Assembly: GCA_037976565.1 (NCBI GenBank)
Contig: CP137679.1
Coordinates: 11,848,651-11,912,650 of the forward strand
Length of the DNA stretch: 64,000 nt
DNA from: Mesocentrotus franciscanus
Lineage: Eukaryota; Echinodermata; Echinoidea; Camarodonta; Strongylocentrotidae
Direction of reading: 5' to 3'
The position numbers and the translations under genes were made by a program. Shown in pieces: positions 1 to 9,785 of the stretch. The notes beneath the pieces were generated by a model, which was given only the letters and a program-made list of their open reading frames with translations, did not search any database and was not told where the DNA came from. The stretch's first letter is position 1; every line of letters starts with the position of its first letter.

Positions 1-495
1 TTATTAATATTTTCTTCATCTGTCTCTTCTCTTTTGTCCTCTTTTTCAACATGTTATCGACCAATAGAATAATCTTCCGTTTGAAGTCATTTTACAACTA
101 TAGTGTAAAGTAATATGTCTCATAACCCTCCCATTAGCTACAGCTCTGATGTAGTTGCTGAGCAGAGTCTTGTAACAACATGCTATACTTCATGCATCTT
201 AAATACAGCTCAAAGGGACAGTTTACGTCAAAGAAAATTCATGGCATAATATGACAACTATTATTTCCAATAACATCAAATCACAATTAAATGAGCAATT
301 CACCAAATTGAGATTCATATTTAGTGATTTTTAGTTTTCAAACACAAATGACTTAATTTGTTTTCAGATATCAAATATCTGTCAGACTTCCATTAACATG
401 TATTTGTAACTCTTTCTGCTTTTGCACAATTTTAATAAGTTAGATTCAGTTAGATTTTTTTCTTTTCATGTTTGTTTGGTGAATTTTACTTGCAG

Positions 496-714
496 GAACT
501 TCAAGACCGTCTTGATGGCATCACTGATGTATCCCCCGTCAAAGCAACACCCAGACGCCAGCAGCCAGCCAGGAGTAGGAAGGGCTCTACCTCCCCCAGG
601 CCCGTCACAGTTGCACGGCTCGCTCGTCAGCTCAAGAAAGAACTCCATCAGACCTCTCCAGAGATCGCTCCCATGTCCCTCAGGAACGGCAAGATGAAAT
701 TTGGGGCATATTAA
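496..714 (+). CDS. Terminal coding exon of an unidentified gene (3' end only)
   Basis: A pyrimidine-rich tract ending in ttacttgcag precedes the exon. An open frame of 72 codons then runs to TAA at 712-714. The peptide begins ELQDRLDGITDVSP, has a basic Ser/Pro/Arg-rich middle (PRRQQPARSRKGSTSPRP) and ends MKFGAY. An AATAAA signal follows 46 bases after the stop. The start ELQDRL suggests the tail of a coiled coil followed by a basic, phosphorylatable C-terminus. I do not recognise the family. All upstream exons lie outside the window. Confidence 0.75.
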   Translation, partial: ELQDRLDGITDVSPVKATPRRQQPARSRKGSTSPRPVTVARLARQLKKELHQTSPEIAPMSLRNGKMKFGAY

Positions 715-759
715 TTGATGTATGCAAATGAAGATGAACATTCACAACTCTACCTGATC

Positions 760-765
760 AATAAA
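760..765 (+). terminator. Polyadenylation signal AATAAA of the left-hand gene
   Basis: AATAAA lies 46 bases past the TAA of the exon at 496-714. This is a normal distance for a short 3' UTR. A second AATAAA near 1334 could serve a longer transcript. Confidence 0.6.
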
Positions 766-1544
766 GATATTTCACCTTGTGTATTCATGCATTGCAATTG
801 TATGTTGTCAATAATAACTGGAATATGTATTCAAACAATATCAAAGCCATGAAACATTCTCTGTGCAGTCGATATATGATTGAAATCAACAAAATAGTGC
901 CAACATGTGCTCTCATGCCATGCAATTATATAAGTAAAACTTTTTTATAATATGATTGCAAATGTAGATTAACGGGCAATATGAAAGTGTTTTTTTTTCT
1001 TCAGATATATGTTCAGAAATCAATTTACTCCCCCAAAAGTGTGTACTTAAGTTTTGAAAAAATGAATATTCATGAAATGAAATACAATGTAGTTACCTTG
1101 AAATTAAGAACAAGAAGAGATTTTATTTTACATAAGCGGATTCACGTTTTAATGTAGATTTAATTATTATTCTTTGCATATCTTGGATAAGTAATGAATG
1201 AAAAAGAATGAATCATTTTATAGGATATTTATGTTTGTATATTTTGTTGCCAGCAGCTTCGATGACACAATTTAGAGTCTTGATTGATTTTGATATATTT
1301 TGATATGATTTTATTCAGTATTACCTTTGCCAAATAAAAAATATGTAAATCACAACAAAATTATGATAAATATATACTATTAAAACAATATTTACTTTTG
1401 TTGTAATTGATATACCGGTATTCTAAATGTGTACGAAACTTCAGAATATATGTGAAAAGTTTTATTTTCCTCAATCTTTTACAAATATTATTTTAAAACA
1501 TGTGTCGAATCGATCGAGAGGCAGTTGGCCAGTATTATTGAGGT

Positions 1545-1945
1545 AAAGCCTTTCTGGCTCTCCACAGACAGCATCTTACTATTTTCATTGATCGATTGAT
1601 TGATTAGTCGATTGCATGCTTGCTTGATTGATTACTCCATCGATTCAAATTTGTAACCTGGAGCTGTTAACCAATTGCTTACTGGAACCAGATGGTCCTT
1701 AATTGTGTTTTGCCTATAGGAATTAGAAGATTCAGTAATCAGTGGGTTAACTGTCATGCACCAGTTTTCTGTAGAGAGTATGTGGCAAAGATTTATTGGA
1801 GTCAAAGCATGGAAATCAGTTACTAAAGCCCCTTCTGGCTCTCAACAGACAGCATCTTACTATTTCATTGATCGATTGATTGATTAGTCGATTGCATGCT
1901 TGCTTGATTGAATACTAAATCGACTCATATTTGTAACCTGGAGCT
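1545..1945 (+). repeat. Diverged direct duplication with an interposed repeat
   Basis: A block of about 115 bases is repeated at about 1548-1660 and 1828-1945. It includes ctggctctccacagacagca, a GATTGATTAGTCGATTGCATGC stretch and taacctggagct. Between the copies lies a segment (about 1668-1827) beginning ttaaccaattgcttactgga. That segment recurs just after the FKBPL stop codon at 6547-6705. Confidence 0.8.
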
Positions 1946-2022
1946 ACAAAAACAAGCATAAAGACTTATTCTATGGGACTGATCTATATATATACATGAT
2001 AGGTCAAATGACTAGATAATAG

Positions 2023-2325
2023 GCCATTTTCGTAATAGTAATCAAATTTAATGTACAGATCTGTGTTAAGTGCCTCGTTACAAATTACTTCATTCAACGG
2101 TTACGAATACGAATAATGGTATTTCAATAGTCAGAATGTGAATTGCATATATTTTGTGTCGTCAGGTGGGACAAGCCATAATGTTTTTCCTACCTAGCAA
2201 CAATTGTATGCAATTCACATTCTGACTATTTAAATACAATTATTTGTAACGGGTGAATGAAATTTGTAACATGTCACTTAACAAAGATTTATGCATTAAA
2301 TTAGATTACATTGTGGAAATGGTCA
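2023..2325. mobile_element. Foldback (long inverted repeat) element
   Basis: Two arms of about 120 bases (2023-2149 and 2207-2325) are diverged reverse complements of each other. They share, for example, agtcagaatgtgaattgcat on one arm and its complement on the other. They are separated by a loop of about 57 bases. There is no coding capacity, which is typical of a MITE-like foldback element. Confidence 0.8.
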
Positions 2326-3731
2326 AAGGAATAATATGATATGATTCTGAATTCCTATCCAAGTGTCTTAAAAGCAGATACGAACCTATATGCAAACAAT
2401 CTCATGTTCCTTGAAATCTATATTGCTCAATTCTTTCCAAACTGGAAGCCTGACCGTGAACATACTTTGTGATTTTCATTTGCTGCAATATTGTGCTTCC
2501 ATTTGCCAATTGGTAGAAATATTACTATTTATTTTGACACTCGTATATCTCATTGAACAATGCCAGTTTGCCATTTTTTTGTCCTGTTGTGTTGAATTTA
2601 TATCATGAGTTTGTAGCCAGCCACAGCAAATGTTTTGTATATTGGGGCTACAGACATTGTCATCCAGTCCAGTACTTCATATGTGGTCTTTTTGGATTTC
2701 ATTATTTTATTTTATTTTACTTTGAAATAAACTTTTGGAAGAAGTTGTACGTGTCCTTTTTGTGCTTCTTTTGTGCTTCTTTTGTGCTTCTTATGTGTTT
2801 ATTTATCATGAAGAAAAAACAAGTTTAGAACAAATTGAAGTTTTTAGGTTGGAAAGGGGCTGACAAACCAAAAATAAGGTATTGGATTTCAAGCCATGTG
2901 TTTTAGAGAGAGAGAGAGAGGGGGTGAGAGAAAAAATATAATCAATATGTGTGAATATTTATGTTGGATCATGGAGCTAGCATTTGCCAATGTAGCTAAG
3001 AATTGAATAAATGAAATAAAATATGAAATGTTCTTTCTGGAGTCTGCCCTAAAATACAAATAGATCCACCTGCTATAGGTAATTGTAGCAAAATATTATA
3101 CAGTGCAAAAACAACGTACGAGCTGAGCACGAGACTAAAATTTAAAAAAAAAAAACAGTGTGTTATGCGCGTCTTCTGCGTCTTCTGCGTCGCGTCTGGA
3201 ACAAAGGCTCAATCCGGATCTAGAATTCCGACGATCATATCTCGGTACGTATTACTACGTAATTCATGTTTTTTATGATTTATACTCAATTTTTTTCATG
3301 TGTTTAGTGTTAATTGACGAGCAGATATAGGAAGGTAATATGACAATGAGTTGTCATAAGTAAATAATAAGTAAAATTATCGATTTTGTGAACTCTGGTA
3401 CCCGGTGCCTGCCAATGTGTTGTCCCACATGCTCACTTTTCTGTGTGTTGATATAGTCTAGATCATCCTAAACTGTCTTAACATAAGGCCGATGAAAGTT
3501 GATCTCATGGTTCTCGTCAGGCATTGTTGAGATTTTGATGAGGGATTTAGATCAACTTTCATCTTTCATCTGACTTTGATTTCATGTTCTCGCGGGCATA
3601 TTTGGAATTTGAATGAGGGATTTTGATCCAAATTCATCTTTCATATACAAACCAATAGAACTTGTCGAGGGTAGCCTATCGAGTCTTGTACATTATACAT
3701 GTAACGCTCTTACACCAATATCTAACTCCGG

Positions 3732-3768
3732 GGAGCTCCGACGCAGACGCCAAAGGCGTCGGAGCTCC
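3732..3768. repeat. Perfect 13-bp stem hairpin
   Basis: GGAGCTCCGACGC at 3732-3744 pairs exactly with GCGTCGGAGCTCC at 3756-3768 across an 11-base loop. Each arm also contains the self-complementary GGAGCTCC. Confidence 0.9.
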
Positions 3769-4469
3769 GGATCCGGAATCGGAACACGAAAAACAGAAGA
3801 GAACGGTTTTATTTTATAGAAAACTGAAACGGTAGTGATTATAATTTTGACTTACAAGTGTGCTTGACTTCTCTGGGCATCGTCCAAACCACTTGAAATG
3901 ATAATTTGAAGAAGTCTTCGATGGGAAAAAGGGTGATTCCTCGTCCTAAACTATATGGCGGAAAGAAAGTACACATGCGCAGTAGCGGCGCATCAAATAT
4001 GAATATTCATGCTATAGAGCGCCGTTCGCTCGAAAATGCTGAATATGCACGACTCGAAACAACAGCGGTGAATGTAAACAATGACTAATTTTCTGTGATA
4101 TTTGGGTTTCTGTGACACCATCTTTATTTCATTTCATTTTCATTTATACTGTCTCGTTTCTGACTTAAACTTAAGGCCCTGTTTTATTATACTGGTATTA
4201 AATTATGAACTTGATGATATAGCGATATACATCTTTCTTTGTTCGGCTTCAGTCTGCTTCTTATTATTTGTTCTTCTGCTCTTTCTTCTTGCTTGTTCTT
4301 CTTCTTGTTCTTCTGCTAGTATATTGGGCAACGTACACAATGCACTGAACAGTTTAATACGCGTTAGCTCCCACCCGGTACGGTAGCGGGAAGCCGGAGT
4401 ACGGCGTGAGGCAAAACATTCGCCCCGTGTCTAGCCGCAGACTATTCCTGGCCTACGCGATAGGCAGCT

Positions 4470-4506
4470 AAAGTAGCGGGCCGCATATTATGCCGCCCGC
4501 TACTTT
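4470..4506. repeat. 37-nt near-perfect hairpin
   Basis: AAAGTAGCGGGC pairs with GCCCGCTACTTT. After one C/C mismatch, GCAT pairs with ATGC around a 3-base loop. It lies in the GC-rich right half of the TIR element. Confidence 0.9.
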
Positions 4507-4726
4507 TATCAGCGATCGACTTGGCAGACATCGCCATGGACGCGTGTCACATGGGCCACGCGCGGCAGCCAATCAAAAATATTGTTGATTTTTTGAGGCG
4601 GCAATTTCATATCTGGACTCTTTGACGCGGGAATTTCGTCAGCGATGAGTGTTGAACTTTTTTGGTGCGCGAGCAAAATTTGATGCGGGCGCTGACGAGA
4701 ACCATGAGATCAACTTTCATCGGCCT

Positions 4727-5404
4727 AACGCTAATACTAATAGTACTATAGTAGATCTAGACTACTAAATAATAGCGCTAAGCTAAAGACTGTAAAGTTG
4801 ATAATGATTTCTCGATGTTCATCAGTTGTCGCTCATTCGTAGGTGGATTTTGTGTGAAAATATTATGTCATTCATGTGAATTTATTTGTAGATGAACTAG
4901 GCCTAGGAGTAGGATTGCTCTCTTTCTGAAATTTGTTTCTCTCTCTCTCTCTCTCTCACTTTCTCCCTCTCTTTCTTCTTTCATTCTTAATTCTTCTTCT
5001 CCTCGTTCCTTCTTGTTGTTCTTCTCCTTCTTGTTCTTGTTCTATTTCTTCTCCTTTTCTTCTTCTTTTTCTTCGCCTTCTTCTTCGTATTCTTCTTCTT
5101 CGTATTCTTCTTCTTCATCTCCTTCTCCTTCTCCTTAGAGCTTCTGCTTTTTTCGTCTTCTTTGTCTTCTTCTTCTTCCTCTTCTTAGTCTCTCTGGACA
5201 CTCTTTTGCTCTTGATTTTATGAAGTTAAAGTCCAAAATTAAAATTTGTTTTAAACTAATCTCTCTTTTTTTCCTTTGGTTGCCATTGTTCTCATAATAA
5301 TGGATATGTATTTTTCTTGATCAATGTCAACATCAAGAAAATTTTGCAAAATGAATTTTAAAAAGGTGGCAATTTTCCATGCATACTTATTCTCCCATTC
5401 ACAG
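4727..5404 (+). other. Upstream region of FKBPL with a pyrimidine tract
   Basis: Non-coding. Positions 4936-5195 are an imperfect CT/TTC microsatellite (runs of ttcttcttc), and any open frame in it is low complexity. The 3' end (ttctcccattcacag) is a good splice acceptor, so at least one 5' UTR exon should lie further left. A possible donor (ctcg then gtacgt) is near 3243, but nothing fixes it or the promoter. Confidence 0.5.
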
Positions 5405-5484
5405 GTCAGTCAAGCATATTCAAGCGTGGCAATAAGTGATCCAAAGACCGATGAAGCAGTGCTGATATCACAATAATCGGGACT

Positions 5485-6543
5485 ATGGAAGATCCATTTT
5501 CAACGGACTCTCTGACAGCAACCAACCCTCAAAAAGAGAACAACCTTAACAAACATGAGACTACTTCAGGAGAAGGTCAAGGAGAAGGTCAAGAGATTGA
5601 ACCGAGGGATGTAGAAATGAGAGATGAGACTGACTCGTGGACTGCCCCAGATGGCTCGTTTTCCAAGTGCATTATTAAAAAGGGATCTGGGTTTACGACC
5701 CCAAATGATGGTGCCACTTGTCAGGTCACCATCTCTATAGTGGATCAGTACAAGTTGGAGGACAATGACGTAGGTTATCCAACAGGTGAGCAGGTTGATA
5801 TTGTGCTTGGTGATGGCTGCGGGAGGTTCTCTGAAGCAATAGACGCATGTCTGGAGACTATGCATCGAGGAGAAGAGAGTGAGCTTCAAGTCCATGACAG
5901 AAACCATGTCGAATCAGTTGGACGGACTCATGGTTCAGCTCCTGCAGAATTCGGAAGTGAGGCGGGGGATGGTCAAGTATCAAACGTGGTGGCTTCCTTT
6001 CGTGTTACATTGCATAGCTTCACAAGGAACAAAGACATCCACAAGATGAGCGTTGGAGACATCTTGACCAGGGTATCGCAGCTGAAAGACTATGGGACAA
6101 AGTGCTTCAAGGAGGGTAAACTTCAGCTCGCAGAGCGATTCTACATCCGTGCTGGTCGGTACCTGATCATGGTGTGCCATCCACAAGATGTCAAAGACCT
6201 AGATGACGAAGAACAACAGCAGTATCTGTTACTGAAGAAAGGTTGTTCCCTCAATCTCGCTGCATGCCAACTGAAACACAAGCGATATCACGATGTAATC
6301 ACCCATTGCACAATTGCTCTGGAAATTGATCCGCTGAACGCAAAGGCACTCTATCGTCGCTGTCAAGCATACTTAGCATTGGACGAGTTTGAGAAGGCCA
6401 GGACGGATATACAGACTGCTTTGGAGGAAGACCCTAACAGTCGGCTCTTTCTAGAACAGAAAAGGCTTCTGGGGAAGAGAGAGAGAATAGTTTTTAATAA
6501 ACTCTCCAGAGGTATGAATAAGATGTTTGGAGGATCATCATGA
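5485..6543 (+). CDS. FKBPL: FK506-binding protein-like (FKBPL) orthologue
   Basis: An intact 352-residue protein, against about 349 in human FKBPL. Residues 1-50 are acidic and polar. Residues 51-185 form a degenerate FKBP-like domain with family-specific blocks DGSFSKCIIKKGSGF and CLETMHRGEESEL. Residues 200-330 carry three TPR units (GTKCFKEGKLQLAERFY, SLNLAACQLKHKRYHDVI, KALYRRCQAYLALDEFEKA), and the tail LSRGMNKMFG matches the vertebrate end LRKMFG. In mammals FKBPL is a TPR co-chaperone that binds HSP90, stabilises p21 and acts in steroid-receptor complexes. The PPIase pocket is not conserved, so catalysis is unlikely. The start is the first ATG after in-frame stops at 5437-5439 and 5449-5451. 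The whole CDS sits in one exon after an acceptor ending at 5404. Confidence 0.93.
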   Translation: MEDPFSTDSLTATNPQKENNLNKHETTSGEGQGEGQEIEPRDVEMRDETDSWTAPDGSFSKCIIKKGSGFTTPNDGATCQVTISIVDQYKLEDNDVGYPTGEQVDIVLGDGCGRFSEAIDACLETMHRGEESELQVHDRNHVESVGRTHGSAPAEFGSEAGDGQVSNVVASFRVTLHSFTRNKDIHKMSVGDILTRVSQLKDYGTKCFKEGKLQLAERFYIRAGRYLIMVCHPQDVKDLDDEEQQQYLLLKKGCSLNLAACQLKHKRYHDVITHCTIALEIDPLNAKALYRRCQAYLALDEFEKARTDIQTALEEDPNSRLFLEQKRLLGKRERIVFNKLSRGMNKMFGGSS

Positions 6544-6546
6544 TCT

Positions 6547-6712
6547 TAACCAATTGCTTACTGGAACCACGTGGTCCCTGTGTTAAGCCTATGGGAATTA
6601 GAAAATTCGGTAGTCAGCGGGTTAACATTCATGGGTCAGTTTCTGTAGAGAGTGGCAAAGATTACCCGGAGTCAAAGCATGGAAATCAGTTACTGAAGCC
6701 TCGTTCAGTTAT
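6547..6712 (+). repeat. Dispersed repeat abutting the FKBPL stop codon
   Basis: It starts ttaaccaattgcttactgga within a few bases of the TGA. It is alignable for about 160 bases with 1668-1827, sharing ggaattagaa, agagtggcaaagat and gtcaaagcatggaaatcagt. It forms the first part of the presumed FKBPL 3' UTR. Confidence 0.8.
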
Positions 6713-6714
6713 GA

Positions 6715-7440
6715 CGCGGCAAAACCGTGGCGGTTTTTTAATAACTTAAAGGTACTATGTCCCATTTGCAGGCCAAAAAAATGAAAAGGTTAAATTACAA
6801 CGGCATTTGAAAGACAATACTAATTTAGAACTTCCCTTAAAAAGGGGGCTTGAAAATGTCTTTAAGTGGGAAAATAACGACTATTAGTTGTCGAATCGAC
6901 TTAGGAGCTATAGAGCCAGTAAGTAATAGTCTGATTTTTCAGACCATTGTACCGAATGGTCGTACGTTTTATGCTGCGCAAAGATTCAATCAGTTTAATT
7001 TTGGCCATTACAAGAAGTGGGTTATTGATGTAGACAAATGCTCATGTACCCTTTACAGCTCATTTTATGTATGTTATTACCAAAGATGAAAAAGCCAGTC
7101 AGTCACTCAATAGTGTCTGACAGTGAAGTCTAGCAAGTAAACGGGTTTCCTTGCATAATTTGAATATTAGGACACTGCTAACGTTTAAATTTCACAGATA
7201 GGACATACATGACATATTCATAATTCCTGCAAAGTTCTACAGAATTTGATGTTGGCTGCAAAAGGGACATAGTATCTTTAAGGTGTAATACGCTTCACAT
7301 TTCTGAGTTTTATAACACAGAGCTCAGTGAGTTTGCGCAGTACCTTTGTTGTGTGCAATTCACATACATTGCCACATGAAAACCAAGGTGTTTTTTTTTG
7401 CGGTAGTTTACTGTGTTATATCTGAACCAACCTTTATGGT
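6715..7440. repeat. Repeat unit (gacgcggcaaaac...) split by a MITE
   Basis: The flanks 6715-6748 (gacgcggcaaaac, ggcggtttttta) and 7279-7440 (cacatttctgagttt, gcggtagtttactgtgttatatctgaacc) are contiguous in another copy at 45838-46040. The 530-bp MITE therefore inserted into an older repeat. Confidence 0.75.
6749..7278 (+). mobile_element. MITE copy 1 (TIR AAGGTACTATGTCCC, TA target)
   Basis: It begins AAGGTACTATGTCCCATTTG and ends with the inverted form GGGACATAGTATCTT, flanked on both sides by TA. It is about 530 bp long. Two further copies lie at 30360-30888 and 58560-59077. The open frame at 6850-7089 is inside the element and is not preserved in the same form elsewhere. TA-flanked TIRs without coding sequence suggest a Tc1/mariner-type non-autonomous element. 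Confidence 0.88.
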
Positions 7441-7601
7441 CATGTTGCATCCCCTTCCCTATCATTGTTTCAAAATGCGTATCTTTGACATGCGGCTTAA
7501 TTCAGAATTCATTCTCAATCCAAATAACTGCATGACAGATTATCCAATGTAAGATTTCATGTCTGGCAATATTATCAACATTCCACTTCATATTTTTTTA
7601 T

Positions 7602-7607
7602 AATAAA
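7602..7607 (+). terminator. Candidate FKBPL polyadenylation signal
   Basis: AATAAA about 1.06 kb after the FKBPL stop is the first canonical signal I see on this strand. If it is used, most of the 3' UTR is repeat-derived. Confidence 0.3.
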
Positions 7608-7893
7608 ACAAGTTTTCCACAAAAAATATAACTAACTTTTATCAGAAGATGTTATTTTGAGTCATTTAATGTCAGAAATTTTTGTCCAATTCTATTGAAA
7701 TCGGTAAAATTGGGTTGATTTAATATGAAAATGGGGATCAATCAGTGGCTCTTTGAGAATGATCTTCGAGACAATTTTCACTTTGTTGGTATTACATGTA
7801 TCAGGAATAATCCTGGGTTCCAAAGGTCAACATATGACTTATTATGTACCCAACTTGTCAATGACAAAGTTGACAAAGAGGCTGTTCAGACCG

Positions 7894-7939
7894 GCAGAGA
7901 TAGCGCGGTCTAGCGTGCGCTAGACCGCGCTATCTCTGC
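7894..7939. repeat. 46-nt perfect palindrome with a 2-nt centre
   Basis: The arm GCAGAGATAGCGCGGTCTAG, continuing CG, is followed by TG and then by its exact reverse complement: 22 bp of perfect pairing. Confidence 0.95.
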
Positions 7940-8035
7940 GGTGTGGAAAGTACAACGTCGTTTCGGTCCGCCCAACAGCGAGCCACGGCGAGCCAAAGCG
8001 GCGTGCCACTGGAGCACCTCTTGGGGTGGTCCACG

Positions 8036-8077
8036 AGAGATAGCGCGGTCTAGCGCGCGCTAGACCGTGCTATCTCT
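8036..8077. repeat. 42-nt palindrome, one mismatch
   Basis: The arm AGAGATAGCGCGGTCTAGCG pairs with CGCTAGACCGTGCTATCTCT across CG with a single mismatch. It has nearly the same sequence as the palindrome at 7894. Confidence 0.95.
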
Positions 8078-8305
8078 GCCGGTGTGAACCCGAGCTACGA
8101 TAGCACGCCGAAAGTCATCGTTCTACACGCGGGGAATTTTATACTTTATATCGAGCTCTCAACTACGGGTTCGTAATAGTGCGCGAAATCTTTGACCGCT
8201 CTGACCTCATGACGTCACGCGTCATGGCAACAGGACCTCTCAAAAAAGGGGGTGCTACGATAGACCGCGCTATCTCACTGCGGTGTGAATCCGGCGAATG
8301 CCAAT

Positions 8306-8352
8306 GGGCGGACCGTGGGTCGCGCTACGTTAGCGCGATCCAAGGTCCGCCC
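8306..8352. repeat. Long GC-rich hairpin
   Basis: GGGCGGACC and TCGCGCTA on the left pair with TAGCGCGA and GGTCCGCCC on the right, with small internal mismatches and the loop CGT. Confidence 0.9.
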
Positions 8353-8764
8353 ACGGTCCCCCCTTGCGGTGTGCACAGCCTCAAAGTAATAATTGTACTT
8401 ATACATGTAATGTAGTTCGTAAAGAACTGAGGATTAACAATAAGGTTAAGAGTTGGAATGCTTGATAAATCTAAACTTACATAATAATTGCTTATCATTA
8501 TATATTTTGTTTGCATGTTGATCACAAGACAAGGATATCTAAATGATTACTTAGATGCTGACTGTTGAATATGATACAAGAATGACCTTTTGCAACAATG
8601 TTATGAATCAGACATGTCACTTTTTGCTTAAAATGCTATAAATTTTTATCGGAAAAGATATTGATGTAGATTTGAATACATGTATTTATTTGATTAGATA
8701 GGTACCCGGTCTGCATCCCATCCTTGAGACAAATGGTTTTTGCTGGTTTCCTTGGTATGTGATG

Positions 8765-9500
8765 TCATTGGTTAACTTTAATAGATGAACGGGTGAATAG
8801 ATGTACAAAAATGTATTGATTGATAGATGGGCAGATTTATAGACAGATGGACAATCATGGACTGAGATGCGGATAGAGTGATAGGTGGAGAGACCGATAG
8901 AACAATTGACGATGAATTGATGGATGGAGTTTGGGGTAATAGGGATGATTGATATGACTGTGGGATGAATTGATGGATGGATGGACTAATAGATTGATGG
9001 GTGGATGAACTGACATATTGAACAGTGGATTAGTGGATGGATTGTATTTTTAAATAGATGGATGAATGGATAGAGTTAGGGGTAGTAGGGATGATTGATA
9101 AGACTGTTGGATTGATTGATTGATAGATGGACTAATAGATTGATTAATGAGTGGATGGACCCACATGTATATTGAAGAATAGATGGATTGATTAATAGAT
9201 TGATGAATGGACTAAGGAATGGATTGAATGATAGTAAATTGGTGGATGGATAAAATGATGTATAGATGTAGATGTATTGATTGATAGATTGATGGATAGA
9301 TTAATAGATTGACTGATAGACTGGGCTGGATTAACTGATGGAGTAATCAAAAGATGGATCTGTGAATGTAGAAGGGTGGACTGGTGGAGGGTCTAATAGA
9401 TATTGAAGAGTCACTGATAAATGTAGATGGATAAACTGATGGATAGATTCATTGAATAATTGTTGAATAATAAATGGATGGACAGATTTCATAAGCATGA
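8765..9500. repeat. Degenerate GATG/GATT tandem repeat
   Basis: Hundreds of bases are built from tgatggatgg, attgattgat and tagatggac units with frequent substitutions. No coding signal is visible. Confidence 0.85.
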
Positions 9501-9557
9501 TATTGGATGTAACAAACATTGGATCTATCTACATGAATGCATTCAAACATTTATTCT

Positions 9558-9785
9558 CTTTCATCCCTCCCTCACTCACTCTCCCTTTTTCTGTTTCTGT
9601 TTCTCTCTCTCTCTCTCTCACTCTCCCTTTGTCTGTCTCTCACTCACTCTCCCTTTGTCTGTCTGTCTCTCTCTCACTCACTCTCCCTTTGTATGTCTGT
9701 CTGTCTCTCTCACTCACTCTCCCCTTTTCTGTCTGTCTCTCTCTCTCTCTCCCTCTCCCCCACTCACTCGCTGTCTCTCTCATTA
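9558..9785. repeat. CT-rich minisatellite
   Basis: Tandem units of the type cactcactctccctttgtct, followed by gtctgtctctct, recur about five times. The long leucine/serine-rich open frames here are artefacts of this repeat. Confidence 0.9.

Larger units (their letters stand above)
715..3485. other. Intergenic stretch downstream of the left-hand gene
   Basis: AT-rich DNA with no convincing gene. It holds the polyadenylation signal, a diverged direct duplication (1545-1945), a foldback element (2023-2325), a short GA tract near 2905 and AT-rich filler. Short open frames at 2390-2828 are low-complexity and have no splice-site or codon support. Confidence 0.6.
3486..4726. mobile_element. 1.24 kb element with near-perfect 35-bp terminal inverted repeats
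   Basis: The left end AGGCCGATGAAAGTTGATCT, continuing as CATGGTTCTCGTCAG, is exactly mirrored at 4692-4726. Inside are two strong hairpins (3732-3768 and 4470-4506), a TTCTTCTTG-type simple repeat near 4260-4320 and a GC-rich right half. Two short open frames (3613-3819, 3906-4088) show no recognisable protein. No clear target-site duplication is visible. It is probably a non-autonomous DNA transposon and sits 760 bases upstream of the FKBPL start. Confidence 0.8.
7878..8382. mobile_element. GC-rich palindrome-packed TIR element
   Basis: The ends GAGGCTGTTCAGACCG and CGGTGTGCACAGCCTC are imperfect inverted repeats, giving a 505-bp element in otherwise AT-rich DNA. It contains a 46-nt palindrome (7894-7939), a second, related 42-nt palindrome (8036-8077), a partial third copy of the motif (8259-8277) and a different long hairpin (8306-8352). 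No protein is recognisable. Confidence 0.8.

Noticed and set aside
4933..5223. 96-codon leucine-rich frame before FKBPL
   Set aside because: Product of a TTC/CTC simple repeat.
6850..7089. 79-codon open frame (MKMSLSGKITTISC...)
   Set aside because: It lies wholly inside MITE copy 1, and the other two copies do not keep the same frame.
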